DNA of 64,000 bases from Flavonifractor porci (GCF_037572415.1 NZ_JBBHLB010000008.1:62001-126000); one strand, 5' to 3'; shown: positions 1-8,236, numbered from the stretch's first letter. Made by a program: numbers and translations. Notes: generated by a model from the letters alone, not told the origin.

Positions 1-635
1 ATATCCCCGGCGGTGGCGATGGCGGTGTTGGCCATCACGGCGGCGGCGCCCATCTCCATGGCCTCGCAGGCCTGGGAGGGCCGGCCGATGCCGGCGTCCA
101 CAATGACAGGCAGGTCGATCTCGTCAATGAGGATGCGGATGAATTCTTTGGTAGCCAGCCCCTTGTTGGAGCCGATGGGAGCGCCCAGCGGCATGACGCA
201 GGCCGCCCCCGCGTCCACCAGATCCCGGGCCACGTTCAGGTCGGGATACATATAGGGCATGACCACAAAGCCCTCCCTGGCCAGGATCTCGGTGGCCTTG
301 ATGGTCTCGTAGTTGTCGGGCAGCAGATACTTGCTGTCCCGCATGATCTCGATCTTCACGAAGTCGCCGCAGCCGCAGGCCCGGGCCAGCCGGGCGATCC
401 GCACCGCCTCATCGGCGTTGCGGGCGCCGGAGGTATTGGGCAGCAGGGTGACTCCCTGGGGGATGTGATCCAGGATGCTGTCGGTGTCCGAGTTGGCCCG
501 GCGGAGAGCCAGAGTGATGATCTGGGCCCCGGCGTGCTCCACCGCCGCCCGGATCAGGTCCAGAGAATATTTGCCCGAGCCCAGAATGAATCGGGAGGTA
601 AAGGCGTGTCCGCCCAAAATCAGTTGATCTGCCAT
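1..635 (-). CDS. thiG: Thiazole synthase ThiG (partial, 3' end beyond window)
   Basis: Builds the thiazole phosphate half of thiamine from deoxyxylulose phosphate, dehydroglycine and sulfur carried on the ThiS thiocarboxylate; cytoplasmic TIM barrel. About 211 residues are visible of the usual ~255. The protein begins MADQLILGGHAFTSRF, and further on shows the segment FVKIEIM, whose lysine is the expected substrate-imine residue, and the late-barrel segments PVIVDAGIG and GAAAVMANTAIA. It is third in the operon, 24 bases after thiF, with an AAAGGAACG-like ribosome site before ATG at 635. The stop codon lies to the left of the window. Confidence 0.95.
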   Translation of the reverse strand, partial: MADQLILGGHAFTSRFILGSGKYSLDLIRAAVEHAGAQIITLALRRANSDTDSILDHIPQGVTLLPNTSGARNADEAVRIARLARACGCGDFVKIEIMRDSKYLLPDNYETIKATEILAREGFVVMPYMYPDLNVARDLVDAGAACVMPLGAPIGSNKGLATKEFIRILIDEIDLPVIVDAGIGRPSQACEAMEMGAAAVMANTAIATAGD

Positions 636-659
636 GGTTGTTCGTTCCTTTCTTTGTCT

Positions 660-1289
660 TTATGGTTCCATTTGTCCCAGCAGCAGCCGCATGACCATAG
701 TGGCCTGATGGGAGGCGCACACCGCCACCCGGGGAGCCATCAGTCCCTGGCCCTGGCTGATATCGCTCTCCCCGTCGCCGCAGAGCCAGAGGCGTCTCAT
801 GGCCTTGCGGGTCCGGATGGCGTTGGCCGAGCCGCTTCCCGCCATGCCGGAGCCCGCCACCAGCAAAGTGTCCGGCAGGCCGGTAAGCACTGCTTGGACC
901 AGCATGGCCTTCTGGTCAGCCTGGTCGAAGGCCTCGCACACCACCTGACACCCCTGAAACAGGGTACAGGCGTTGTCCGCACTTACCTTGCAGGTGTGGA
1001 TCTCATAGTTCAGCCAGGGGTTGATCCCCCTGAGCTGCTCCGCCAGGGCCTCAGTCTTGTACCGCCCCAGGTGGGGGATAAAGTAGTGCTGCCGGTGGAG
1101 GTTGGTCACGTCCACCCGGTCGAAGTCGGCCAGCACCAGCCGCCCCACCCCCAGCCGGGCCAGATGGACGGCAATGTGGGAGCCCAGGCCCCCCAGGCCT
1201 GCGATGCCCACCGAGGCGGCGGCAAATTTTTTCTGATTCTCCGCCCCGTGGCGGGCGATGAGGGCCTGTTCCAGCGTTTCCCGGTCCAT
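660..1289 (-). CDS. thiF: Sulfur carrier protein ThiS adenylyltransferase ThiF
   Basis: Adenylates the C-terminal glycine of ThiS so that it can accept sulfur; E1/MoeB/ThiF superfamily, cytoplasmic. 209 residues. The nucleotide-binding glycine motif GLGGLGS is at residues 31-37, followed by the ADFDRVDVTNLHRQ segment typical of the family. It is shorter than E. coli ThiF and shows no paired CxxC zinc motifs, matching the short ThiF subfamily often found in Clostridia. ATG at 1289 follows GGAGG by 7 bases and only three bases separate it from the thiS stop, so the two are probably translated together. Confidence 0.93.
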   Translation of the reverse strand: MDRETLEQALIARHGAENQKKFAAASVGIAGLGGLGSHIAVHLARLGVGRLVLADFDRVDVTNLHRQHYFIPHLGRYKTEALAEQLRGINPWLNYEIHTCKVSADNACTLFQGCQVVCEAFDQADQKAMLVQAVLTGLPDTLLVAGSGMAGSGSANAIRTRKAMRRLWLCGDGESDISQGQGLMAPRVAVCASHQATMVMRLLLGQMEP

Positions 1290-1292
1290 GGG

Positions 1293-1490
1293 TCAGCCTC
1301 CCCCCACGAACCGCACCACCTCCAGCTTGTCCCCATCAGACAGAGCGGTTGTGGAAAAGTCCTCCCGGCGGAGAATGGCGCCGTTGTGCTCCACCGCCAC
1401 CTGGGCGGCCTTCCAGCCCTGCTTGTCCAGCAGGTCCTGCACAGTATGCAGACCTGTCCGGTCCATGGGCTGGCCGTTGACTTGCAGCAT
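1293..1490 (-). CDS. thiS: Sulfur carrier protein ThiS
   Basis: Small ubiquitin-fold sulfur carrier for thiamine thiazole synthesis. 65 residues, ending in the diagnostic Gly-Gly tail (FVGGG), which ThiF activates and which carries the thiocarboxylate sulfur to ThiG. First gene of the thiS-thiF-thiG operon. AAGGAGG lies 6 bases before the ATG at 1490. The leader in front of it contains a strong terminator-like hairpin (separate entry), so expression is probably attenuated. Confidence 0.93.
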   Translation of the reverse strand: MLQVNGQPMDRTGLHTVQDLLDKQGWKAAQVAVEHNGAILRREDFSTTALSDGDKLEVVRFVGGG

Positions 1491-1511
1491 AATCTGCCTC
1501 CTTCCAAACGC

Positions 1512-1568
1512 AAAAAAGGCGTCACGAAAGAACTACACCCGCGGTGGTGTACCCCTTCGTGACGCCTT
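1512..1568 (-). promoter_or_regulatory. Terminator-like leader hairpin (attenuator candidate) of the thi operon
   Basis: A 13-bp perfect stem (1517-1529 with 1556-1568) encloses a second 6-bp stem (1534-1539 with 1546-1551). On the minus strand it is followed by six T residues (1512-1517). It lies between the thi promoter and thiS, so most transcripts would stop here unless the hairpin is prevented. No TPP-riboswitch core (CUGAGA / ACCUGAUCUGGAUAAUGCCAGC-type) is seen and the leader is too short for one. Part of the inner loop (ACCACCGCGG) resembles a T-box core, but no specifier stem fits. It could alternatively serve as the terminator of the upstream transglutaminase-like gene. Confidence 0.6.
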
Positions 1569-1591
1569 CTTTCAGCTTCACTCTGTGCTAT

Positions 1592-1620
1592 ACCATAGCA
1601 CTGGTCTTTTCCCTTGTCAA
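1592..1620 (-). promoter_or_regulatory. Sigma-A promoter of the thi operon
   Basis: On the minus strand TTGACA (1620-1615), 17-base spacer, TATGGT (1597-1592) preceded by TG one base upstream (extended -10). Transcription should start near 1585, leaving a leader of about 95 bases that consists mainly of the hairpin at 1512-1568. Confidence 0.75.
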
Positions 1621-1642
1621 GGCACAGTTTTCCACCGGGCCC

Positions 1643-3046
1643 TCAGGGCCGGGGATAGTCGCTGGGGCAGACAGGCCAGTTGGGGTAGGCGGTCCAGATG
1701 TGGCCGTCCATATGGCCGTCGGACACCAGGAAATAGTCGTAGGAGATATAGGTCACCTGGTCGTCCCAGGTGGGGTCCACATTGTACCAGTTCCCGTCGA
1801 TGTTCACCCGCACCCAGGCGTGATATTCCGTCACGCCGTTTGCGGTGGCCTGACCGAAGATATGCTCACAGTCGATGCCGCTGAGGAAACACAGCAGGTC
1901 CATGGCTTGGGTATATCCCTGGCATACGGCGGCGTGGCTGACCAGCGCGCCATAGGCGGTGTGGCTCTCCGCACCGTTCTGCTGATAGGTGACGGTGTCG
2001 CACAGGTAGTCGTGGAAGGCCTTTACCCGTTCATACTGGCTCATGGTGCTGTCCACCAGACTGTCGTGGACACGCACCGCCTCCTCGTAGAGGGCCATGT
2101 CCTGGGCGGACAGGCGATCCATCTTTCCCTCCACATAGGCCATCACCCGGGCGGAATCCCGGTAGCGGATCTCCACGGTGAAGTAGCCCTGATCGGGATA
2201 ATACCGGGTGGCCATGGAATCCACGTCCGGGAAGCGGTTGATGGTCTCATGGGTGAGCAGGGCGCCGCTGTAGTCCTTCTCCTGCCCCACCGGGGTGTAG
2301 ATGGTGAGGGCGGTGTTGCGGGCGTCCACCTGGACCGCCATCCGGCGGATCATGTCCTCCACGCTGCTGACTGCAAAGGTACTCTCCACCGTTACAGTGG
2401 GACCGGGCTGCAGCTTGGAAACAGGCAGCTTCCGCCGCTCCAGCGCGCCCTGGAGATCCAGCTTTTCGTAGAGGGTGACATCCTCCCCCGCCAGCGTCAC
2501 CTCCAGCATCCGGTCGGACAGCAGGACCATATCGCCCCGCTGGAAGGTCTGGTCCCGGACATAGTCCGCTCCCTCCCGCAGGCCCAGCCCGTCGGTGACG
2601 GCATAGGGATTACGCCAGTCCACATGGTCATAGTGCATGGCCCGCAGCAGCAGGGTCAGGTATTCCTCCTGGGTGATGGTACTGTGGAAGCCGAAGGCGG
2701 TATCGCTCACCCCGGTGGTGATGCCGTTTGCATAGGCGTAGGCCACATAGGGCTCCCCCCAGTTGTCCACATCGGTGAAGGGGTGGGTGCTTCCGCCGGC
2801 AAGGGCAGCCTCCTTCCCGCCGGTGAGCCGCACCACCATGGTGATGGCCTCCCCCCGGGTCATGGTGCCCCCCAGATTGAAGTTGGGCATCCCGTCGCCG
2901 CCGGTACCCGCGCCGTCCAGCAGGCCCAGGCAGTACAGGTGCTCCGCCGCCTGCTGGGCCTGTTGGGTGGAATCCGCCCCCGCCGCCGGTACCAGCCCGG
3001 CCAGGAGGGCCAGGGACATTGCCCCCGCCAGAAGCTGCTTTTTCAT
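1643..3046 (-). CDS. Secreted transglutaminase-like protein with SLH-type N-terminus
   Basis: 467 residues. An N-terminal signal peptide (MKKQLLAGAMSLALLAGLVPAAGA) is followed by SLH-like repeats (roughly residues 40-165, with FTDVDNWGEPYVAYAYANGI), which would anchor it to the cell wall. The C-terminal third is a transglutaminase-like core with the triad Cys375 (AVCQGYTQ), His409 (EYHAWVRV) and Asp424 (NVDPTWDD). Such proteins may act as cysteine proteases or cross-linkers; the substrate cannot be inferred. ATG at 3046 follows GGAGG; a longer in-frame start (3073) lacks a ribosome site and would bury the signal peptide. Confidence 0.85.
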   Translation of the reverse strand: MKKQLLAGAMSLALLAGLVPAAGADSTQQAQQAAEHLYCLGLLDGAGTGGDGMPNFNLGGTMTRGEAITMVVRLTGGKEAALAGGSTHPFTDVDNWGEPYVAYAYANGITTGVSDTAFGFHSTITQEEYLTLLLRAMHYDHVDWRNPYAVTDGLGLREGADYVRDQTFQRGDMVLLSDRMLEVTLAGEDVTLYEKLDLQGALERRKLPVSKLQPGPTVTVESTFAVSSVEDMIRRMAVQVDARNTALTIYTPVGQEKDYSGALLTHETINRFPDVDSMATRYYPDQGYFTVEIRYRDSARVMAYVEGKMDRLSAQDMALYEEAVRVHDSLVDSTMSQYERVKAFHDYLCDTVTYQQNGAESHTAYGALVSHAAVCQGYTQAMDLLCFLSGIDCEHIFGQATANGVTEYHAWVRVNIDGNWYNVDPTWDDQVTYISYDYFLVSDGHMDGHIWTAYPNWPVCPSDYPRP

Positions 3047-3139
3047 GGAGATCCTCCTTTCTCCCCGGATCAAAGAAGGGCAGCGGCACGGCAGACCGCC
3101 GCTCCGCTGCCCCTGTTGGTCAGAGTTGCTCTTTGGCTG

Positions 3140-4354
3140 TTACAGGCTGGCCTCCAGCTTGGCACGGATGGCCTTCAGGAAATCCAGAGAGTTGACGCCC
3201 TGAGCGGAGGTCTCACCCTCCCACAGGCCCACCAAGTCCCGGGTCATGACGCCGCCCTCGATGGTATCGATGGTGGCCTTTTCCAGCTTGTCGGCAAAGT
3301 CCACCAGCTGGGAAATGCCGTCCAGCTCGCCCCGCTTGCGGAGGGCGCCGGTCCAGGCGAAGAGGGTGGCCACCGGGTTGGTGGAGGTCTCCTCCCCCTT
3401 CAGGTACTTGTAGTAGTGGCGGGTGACGGTGCCGTGGGCGGCCTCGTACTCGTACTTGCCGTCGGGGCTCACCAGCACGGAGGTCATCATGGCCAGGGAA
3501 CCAAAGGCGGTGGACACCATGTCGCTCATCACGTCGCCGTCGTAGTTCTTGCAGGCCCAGATAAAGCCGCCCTGAGACCGGACCACACGGGCCACGGCGT
3601 CGTCGATGAGGGTGTAGAAATACTCGATGCCCAGCTCGTCGAACTTGGTCTTGTACTCGGCGTCGAAGATCTCCTGGAAGATGTCCTTGAAGGTGTGGTC
3701 ATACTTCTTGGAGATGGTGTCCTTGGTGGCAAACCACAGGTCCTGCTTGGTATCGATGGCGTACTGGAAGCAGGAGCGGGCAAAGGAGGAAATAGAGCTG
3801 TCCTTGTTGTACTGGCCCTGGAGCACGCCGCCGCACTCGAAGTCATAGATGGTCTGGCGGAACTGTTCCTTGCCGTCCTCGCCGGTGAACACCAGCTCAG
3901 CCTTGCCGGGGCTGGGCACCCGGTACTCGGTGGACTTGTACACGTCGCCGTAGGCGTGACGGGCGATGGTGATGGGGCGTTTCCAGGTCTTGACCACCGG
4001 GGAGATGCCCTTGACCATGATGGGGGCACGGAACACAGTGCCGTCCAGGATGGCACGGATGGTGCCATTGGGGGATTTCCACATCTGGGAGAGCTTGTAC
4101 TCCTCCACCCGCTGGGCGTTGGGGGTGATGGTGGCGCACTTCACCGCCACGCCGTACTTCTTGGTGGCCTCGGCGGAATCCACGGTCACCTGGTCGCCGG
4201 TCTGCTCCCGGTAGGGCAGGCCCAGGTCGTAATACTCGGTCTTCAGGTCGATAAAGGGCAGGAGCAGTTCGTCCTTGATCTGCTGCCACAGCACCCGGGT
4301 CATTTCGTCGCCGTCCATTTCCACCAGGGGGGTGGTCATCTGAATCTTCTCCAT
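3140..4354 (-). CDS. icd: NADP-dependent isocitrate dehydrogenase
   Basis: Oxidatively decarboxylates isocitrate to 2-oxoglutarate with NADP+, providing glutamate precursor and NADPH in the cytoplasm. 404 residues, full length for the homodimeric eukaryote-like (type II) subfamily: N-terminal TPLVEMDGDEMTR, substrate loop SPNGTIRAILDGTVFRAPI, DDAVARVVRSQGGFIWACKNYDGDVMSD, and the NADP region AAHGTVTRHY. It is followed and preceded by unrelated genes. A canonical promoter sits just upstream, with its -35 inside the preceding gene's terminator arm. Confidence 0.96.
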   Translation of the reverse strand: MEKIQMTTPLVEMDGDEMTRVLWQQIKDELLLPFIDLKTEYYDLGLPYREQTGDQVTVDSAEATKKYGVAVKCATITPNAQRVEEYKLSQMWKSPNGTIRAILDGTVFRAPIMVKGISPVVKTWKRPITIARHAYGDVYKSTEYRVPSPGKAELVFTGEDGKEQFRQTIYDFECGGVLQGQYNKDSSISSFARSCFQYAIDTKQDLWFATKDTISKKYDHTFKDIFQEIFDAEYKTKFDELGIEYFYTLIDDAVARVVRSQGGFIWACKNYDGDVMSDMVSTAFGSLAMMTSVLVSPDGKYEYEAAHGTVTRHYYKYLKGEETSTNPVATLFAWTGALRKRGELDGISQLVDFADKLEKATIDTIEGGVMTRDLVGLWEGETSAQGVNSLDFLKAIRAKLEASL

Positions 4355-4391
4355 GGTATCCTCCTTGCTCGTTTGAGTTCTGCTGTGTTAA

Positions 4392-4420
4392 ATTATATCT
4401 GCATCCAAAACAAAAGGCAA
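4392..4420 (-). promoter_or_regulatory. Promoter of icd
   Basis: On the minus strand TTGCCT (4420-4415), 17-base spacer, TATAAT (4397-4392), about 38 bases before the icd start. The -35 hexamer is shared with the distal arm of the terminator at 4411-4449, so the end of one unit and the start of the next overlap physically. Confidence 0.65.
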
Positions 4421-4449
4421 GAGGACTCTCAAGAGTCCTCTTGCCTTTT
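4411..4449. terminator. Intrinsic terminator downstream of the stalk-domain gene
   Basis: Inverted repeat AAAAGGCAAGAGGACTCT / AGAGTCCTCTTGCCTTTT with a tiny loop; on the minus strand it is followed by TTTTGTTTT. It sits directly after the stop at 4468. Confidence 0.8.
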
Positions 4450-4467
4450 ATTTTGAAATGTACAAAA

Positions 4468-5163
4468 TCACTGGAGTGTAGGCCCCAAGATCTTAAGGGT
4501 TCCCTTATCGCCAGTAGGGCCGTTGGCTGCAAACCCGATTTTGCTCACGCCCGTCAGATCCAAGGTTTTGGTAACAGAAACATCCGCCTTTAGATCAATC
4601 CAGGCAAACTCCTTCCCCTCCTGATTATAAACACGAACCGATGCATTTACATCGGACCAGGCGGTAAAGGTCACGGTATTATACCCCTGTACATTAAACA
4701 TGATAGCATCCCGCGGCGATGCGGACAGGCTTCCGTTCCAGATATCCCAGTAGATACCGCTGCTGAAAACTCTGGGGCCATCCTCCGTATTTGCTTTGAG
4801 TTCATTTGCATCTGTAATAATGCTGGAACGTCTGGTGGCTCCGCTGTTAGAGCGGGTGGTCAAATCGACCTGCTTTTCAGCGCCGATGTTGACCGAAAAG
4901 TTGTCCGCATCATATTCGATAGGCAAGCCAATCATGCCGCTTACAGCCCGCACCGGCAGATAGGTGGTATTATTGTAACTGATGGGATACACCGGGTTAC
5001 CAGACGCATCTGTCATCTTCTGCTCCTGCCCGTTGTAGGTGATTTTCAAACCTGGAACCAATAGCGCGGAAATTGTCTGGTTGGTCGACGCCGCATAGGC
5101 GCCAGCTCCAAAGCCAAAGGTCAGTGTCAACATGAGTAACAGTGCTGCAGATCTCTTTTTCAT
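4468..5163 (-). CDS. Secreted copper amine oxidase N-terminal (stalk) domain protein
   Basis: 231 residues with a signal peptide ending near AYAAS. Then comes a stalk/copper-amine-oxidase N-terminal-like domain (about residues 30-100: ISYNNTTYLPVRAVSGMIGLPIEYD), which is a wall-associated beta domain in Firmicutes rather than an oxidase. The C-terminal half (SGIYWDIWNGSLSASPRDAI ... TKTLDLTGVSKIGFAANG) resembles an NPCBM-like carbohydrate-binding fold; this is inference from pattern only. ATG at 5163 is chosen because GAGGTG lies 6 bases upstream; the ATG at 5172 would be too close. The gene is visibly more AT-rich than its neighbours, which may mean later acquisition. Confidence 0.78.
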   Translation of the reverse strand: MKKRSAALLLMLTLTFGFGAGAYAASTNQTISALLVPGLKITYNGQEQKMTDASGNPVYPISYNNTTYLPVRAVSGMIGLPIEYDADNFSVNIGAEKQVDLTTRSNSGATRRSSIITDANELKANTEDGPRVFSSGIYWDIWNGSLSASPRDAIMFNVQGYNTVTFTAWSDVNASVRVYNQEGKEFAWIDLKADVSVTKTLDLTGVSKIGFAANGPTGDKGTLKILGPTLQ

Positions 5164-5287
5164 ATCATTCACCTCACAATTTTTCTACTCTCCTATTTTT
5201 GTGTATTATAACACTTTTCCGCCGCAACTTTAACCTTTTTTTGATGTTTTTCAACATGATCAGCCACTTGTTTGTTGCCCCTTCCCC

Positions 5288-5316
5288 GGAGTATACTTCT
5301 TTACATACTATACTCC
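5288..5316. promoter_or_regulatory. Interrupted palindrome upstream of the MATE gene
   Basis: GGAGTATA (5288-5295) and TATACTCC (5309-5316) form an 8-bp inverted repeat with a 13-base centre, ending 25 bases before the MATE start and overlapping plausible -10 sequences (TATACT). The layout suits an operator for a MerR- or TetR-like regulator, but no regulator gene is adjacent. Confidence 0.35.
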
Positions 5317-5341
5317 CCGTCTGAGGGAAAAGAGGATCCTT

Positions 5342-6661
5342 ATGTTCAACAAGCAAGCCCTGAAAAAGCTCATCATTCCCCTGATCATCGAGCAGTTCCT
5401 GGCCGTCATGGTGGGCATGGCCGATATCATGATGGTCTCCTCCGCCGGAGAGACCGCCGTGTCCAGCGTGGCCCTGGTGGACCTGATCAACGTGCTCATC
5501 ATCAATGTCTTTGCCGCCCTGGCCACCGGCGGAGCGGTGGTGTGCGCCCAGTCCATCGGGGCGGAAAACCTGGACCGGGCCAACCGGGCCGCCAACCAGC
5601 TCATGTACATCGTCACCGCCGCCGCCTTTACGATCATGGTCCTGTCCCTGGCCCTGTGCCGCCCCCTGCTGGGGCTGCTCTTCGGCCAGGTGGAGCCGGC
5701 AGTGATGGAGGGCGCGGTGACCTACTTCATCATCTCCGCTCTGTCCTACCCCTTTATCGCCCTGTACAACGGCTGCGCCGCCCTGCTGCGGTCCATGGGC
5801 AACTCCAAGGCCTCCATGTACGTCTCAGCCTGGATGAACGGGCAAAACATCGTGGGCAACGCCATCTTCGTGTTTGGCTTTCACCGGGGGGTGGACGGTG
5901 TGGCCCTGTCCTCCCTGCTCTCCCGGATGGCAGCCGCAGTCATTATGCTGGTGCTCCTCCACAGCCATCGAAACCCGGTGCGGGTGTCCGGCCTGCTCAA
6001 GTTCCGGTTTGAGCCCCCTATGATGGGACGCATCCTCCGCATCGGCGTGCCCAATGGGCTGGAGAACTGCTTCTTCCAGCTGGGCCGGGTACTGCTGGTA
6101 AGCCTGATCTCCACCTTCGGCACCGCCCAGACCGCCGCCAACGCGGTGGCCAACAACATCGACAGCTTCGGGGTCATCCCCGGCAGCGCCATGGGGCTGG
6201 CCCTTATTACGGTGGTGGGCCAGTGCGTGGGGGCGGAGGAGTGGGACCAGGTCCGCACCTATACCGTCAAGCTGGTGAAGATAACTTACCTCTTTACCTG
6301 GGGCCTCAACGGCGTGCTGCTGCTGGGCCTGCCCCTGATCCTCAAGCTGTACAGTCTCACACCCGAGACCCAGTGGTATGCCACCATTCTTATCTTCATC
6401 CACAACGGCTGCGCCATGCTGTTCTGGCCCATGGCCTTTACCATGCCCAATGCCCTGCGGGCCACCGGCGACGTGAAGGTGCCCATGGCCATCTCCATCT
6501 GCTCCATGATCATCGTGCGGCTGGGATGCAGCTACATCCTGGGGATCCACTTTGGCCTGGGGGTCATCGGCGTGTGGATCGCCATGGTGGGAGACTGGAT
6601 CGTGCGTATCTGCTTCTTTGTGCTCCGGGCCCGGCAAAAGCTGTGGCTGGAGCACCGGTAG
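5342..6661 (+). CDS. MATE family efflux transporter
   Basis: 439 residues of almost continuous hydrophobic segments (about 12 membrane helices in two repeated halves), with family-typical stretches such as IIEQFLAVMVGMADIMMVSSAGETAVS near the N-terminus and GVPNGLENCFFQLGR at the start of the second half. Members export cationic drugs, flavins or metabolites using a Na+ or H+ gradient; the substrate is unknown. AGAGGAT precedes ATG 5342. It stands alone, with an AT-rich upstream region carrying a palindrome. Confidence 0.93.
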   Translation: MFNKQALKKLIIPLIIEQFLAVMVGMADIMMVSSAGETAVSSVALVDLINVLIINVFAALATGGAVVCAQSIGAENLDRANRAANQLMYIVTAAAFTIMVLSLALCRPLLGLLFGQVEPAVMEGAVTYFIISALSYPFIALYNGCAALLRSMGNSKASMYVSAWMNGQNIVGNAIFVFGFHRGVDGVALSSLLSRMAAAVIMLVLLHSHRNPVRVSGLLKFRFEPPMMGRILRIGVPNGLENCFFQLGRVLLVSLISTFGTAQTAANAVANNIDSFGVIPGSAMGLALITVVGQCVGAEEWDQVRTYTVKLVKITYLFTWGLNGVLLLGLPLILKLYSLTPETQWYATILIFIHNGCAMLFWPMAFTMPNALRATGDVKVPMAISICSMIIVRLGCSYILGIHFGLGVIGVWIAMVGDWIVRICFFVLRARQKLWLEHR

Positions 6662-6664
6662 GGG

Positions 6665-6693
6665 TTGTATGCCGGCCACTTTTCCTGTATAAT
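6665..6693 (+). promoter_or_regulatory. Promoter of asnA
   Basis: TTGTAT (6665-6670), 17-base spacer, TATAAT (6688-6693), about 40 bases before the asnA start. It begins immediately after the MATE stop codon, so asnA is an independent unit. Confidence 0.65.
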
Positions 6694-6732
6694 GTGTTAC
6701 ATTGTAATTCCAGACAAAAGGAGTGCTGCGCC

Positions 6733-7746
6733 ATGCTGCAAACCGTGATCCCCCAGGGGTACGCCCCCTGTCTCAATTTATATGACACCCAGAAGGCCAT
6801 CGGCCTTTTAAAGCGGCTCTTTGAGGATACCCTGGGCGGCGCCCTCCACCTGCGCCGGGTCTCCGCCCCCCTGTTTGTGGAGGCCTCCACCGGCCTCAAC
6901 GACGACCTGAACGGTGTGGAGCGGGCGGTATCCTTCGATATTCCCGACGCCGGCCGGGACGCCCAGGTAGTCCACTCCCTGGCCAAGTGGAAGCGCATGG
7001 CTCTGTACCGCTATCAGTTCTCAGTGGGCGAGGGCCTGTACACCGACATGAACGCCATCCGCCGGGACGAGGAGCTGGATAACCTCCACTCGGTGTATGT
7101 GGACCAGTGGGACTGGGAGAAGGTCATTGCCCCCCGGGACCGGACGGTGGATTATCTGAAGGCCACCGTGTCCACCATTGTGAAGGCCATGGCCGAGACC
7201 CAGTCCACCCTGCGCTCGGTGTTCCCCCAGCTCACCGCCCTGCCCCTGCTGGACACCGACGTGTCCTTTGTCACCACCCAGGAGCTGGAGGACCGCTGGC
7301 CCGACCTGTCTCCCAAGGAGCGGGAGGACGCCTGGGTGAAAGAGCACCCCACCACCTTCCTCATGGGCATCGGCGGGGCCCTCAAGTCGGGCAAACCACA
7401 CGACGGCCGTGCCCCCGACTACGACGATTGGAATCTGAACGGCGATATCCTGCTGTGGAACCCGGTGCTGGAGCGTGCCTTCGAGGTCTCCTCCATGGGT
7501 ATCCGGGTGGACCCCGCCGCCATGGACCGCCAGCTCACCATCGCCGGCTGTGATGACCGCCGGGAGCTGTCCTTCCATAAGATGCTGTTGGAGGGCAAGC
7601 TGCCCCTGACCATCGGCGGCGGCATCGGCCAGTCCCGGTTATGTATGCTGCTGCTGGGCAAGGCCCACATCGGCGAAGTCCAGGCCAGCGTCTGGGATGA
7701 GCAGACCATGAAGGCCTGCCAGGACGCCGGCGTCATTCTGCTGTAA
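6733..7746 (+). CDS. asnA: Aspartate--ammonia ligase (asparagine synthetase A)
   Basis: Makes asparagine from aspartate, ammonia and ATP via aspartyl-AMP; class II aminoacyl-tRNA-synthetase-like fold, cytoplasmic dimer. 337 residues, the usual length. Characteristic segments are FVEASTGLNDDLNGVERAV, YRYQFSVGEGLYTDMNAIRRDEELDNLHSVYVDQWDWE and the C-terminal GGGIGQSRLCMLLLGKAHIGEVQ. ATG 6733 is chosen because AGGAG lies upstream and the protein then aligns with the family N-terminus; the reading frame remains open further upstream. A DUF3842 gene follows after 16 bases, likely co-transcribed. Confidence 0.97.
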   Translation: MLQTVIPQGYAPCLNLYDTQKAIGLLKRLFEDTLGGALHLRRVSAPLFVEASTGLNDDLNGVERAVSFDIPDAGRDAQVVHSLAKWKRMALYRYQFSVGEGLYTDMNAIRRDEELDNLHSVYVDQWDWEKVIAPRDRTVDYLKATVSTIVKAMAETQSTLRSVFPQLTALPLLDTDVSFVTTQELEDRWPDLSPKEREDAWVKEHPTTFLMGIGGALKSGKPHDGRAPDYDDWNLNGDILLWNPVLERAFEVSSMGIRVDPAAMDRQLTIAGCDDRRELSFHKMLLEGKLPLTIGGGIGQSRLCMLLLGKAHIGEVQASVWDEQTMKACQDAGVILL

Positions 7747-7762
7747 GACAGGGAGGACTGCT

Positions 7763-8173
7763 ATGGAACTTCTGGTCGTAGACGGACAGGGCGGCCGGAT
7801 CGGCCAACAGCTGGTACGGAGCATCGTGGCCCGCCACCCCAATTTACAGGTCTTTGCCGTGGGCACCAATGGTCTGGCCACGGCGGCCATGCTGAAGGGG
7901 GGCGCCTCTCAGGGCGCCACCGGGGAGAACGCCCTGCTGGTGGCCTGCCGCCGGGCGGATGTGATCATGGGGCCCCTGGGCATCGTCATTGCCGACGCTT
8001 TGCTGGGCGAGATCTCCCCGGCCATGGCGGTGGCGGTGGGCCAGTCCCCCGCAAAAAAAATTCTCATCCCTATGAATCAGTGCGACAACATCGTCGCCGG
8101 CGTGGAGGATCTGCCGGTAAGCAAGCTGCTGGACAGCGCCCTGGAGGAGCTGGACCTGCTGCTGAAGGACTGA
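7763..8173 (+). CDS. DUF3842 family protein
   Basis: 136 residues, the normal length of this Firmicutes family of unknown function. The N-terminus LLVVDGQGGRIGQQLV looks like a Rossmann beta-alpha-beta start, and the middle GPLGIVIADALLGEISPAMA is family-typical. Cytoplasmic, no membrane segment. It lies 16 bases after asnA and is followed by an intrinsic terminator, so the two form a unit. A nucleotide-binding role is suggested only by the glycine pattern. Confidence 0.8.
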   Translation: MELLVVDGQGGRIGQQLVRSIVARHPNLQVFAVGTNGLATAAMLKGGASQGATGENALLVACRRADVIMGPLGIVIADALLGEISPAMAVAVGQSPAKKILIPMNQCDNIVAGVEDLPVSKLLDSALEELDLLLKD

Positions 8174-8187
8174 ACCCTGCATAGAAT

Positions 8188-8219
8188 GGATCGCGGAGCC
8201 AGGCTCCGCGATCCTTATT
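8188..8219 (+). terminator. Intrinsic terminator after the DUF3842 gene
   Basis: GGATCGCGGAG / CTCCGCGATCC stem with CCAGG loop (8188-8214) followed by TTATTTTT. Confidence 0.85.
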
Positions 8220-8236
8220 TTTGTGAGGTGCTCTCT

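Noticed and set aside
1512..1568. T-box or TPP riboswitch in the thi leader
   Set aside because: The leader is under 100 bases, has no specifier stem and no TPP core motifs; only a short stretch resembles a T-box.
1544..4456. 970-codon open frame on the plus strand
   Set aside because: It lies antisense to the transglutaminase-like gene and icd, has no ribosome site, and its product is rich in His, Gly, Val and Gln, the typical mirror of GC-rich coding DNA.
8186..8236. ATG start at 8186 for the small membrane protein
   Set aside because: This segment is the terminator hairpin of the preceding gene; a GTG with a good ribosome site follows at 8237.
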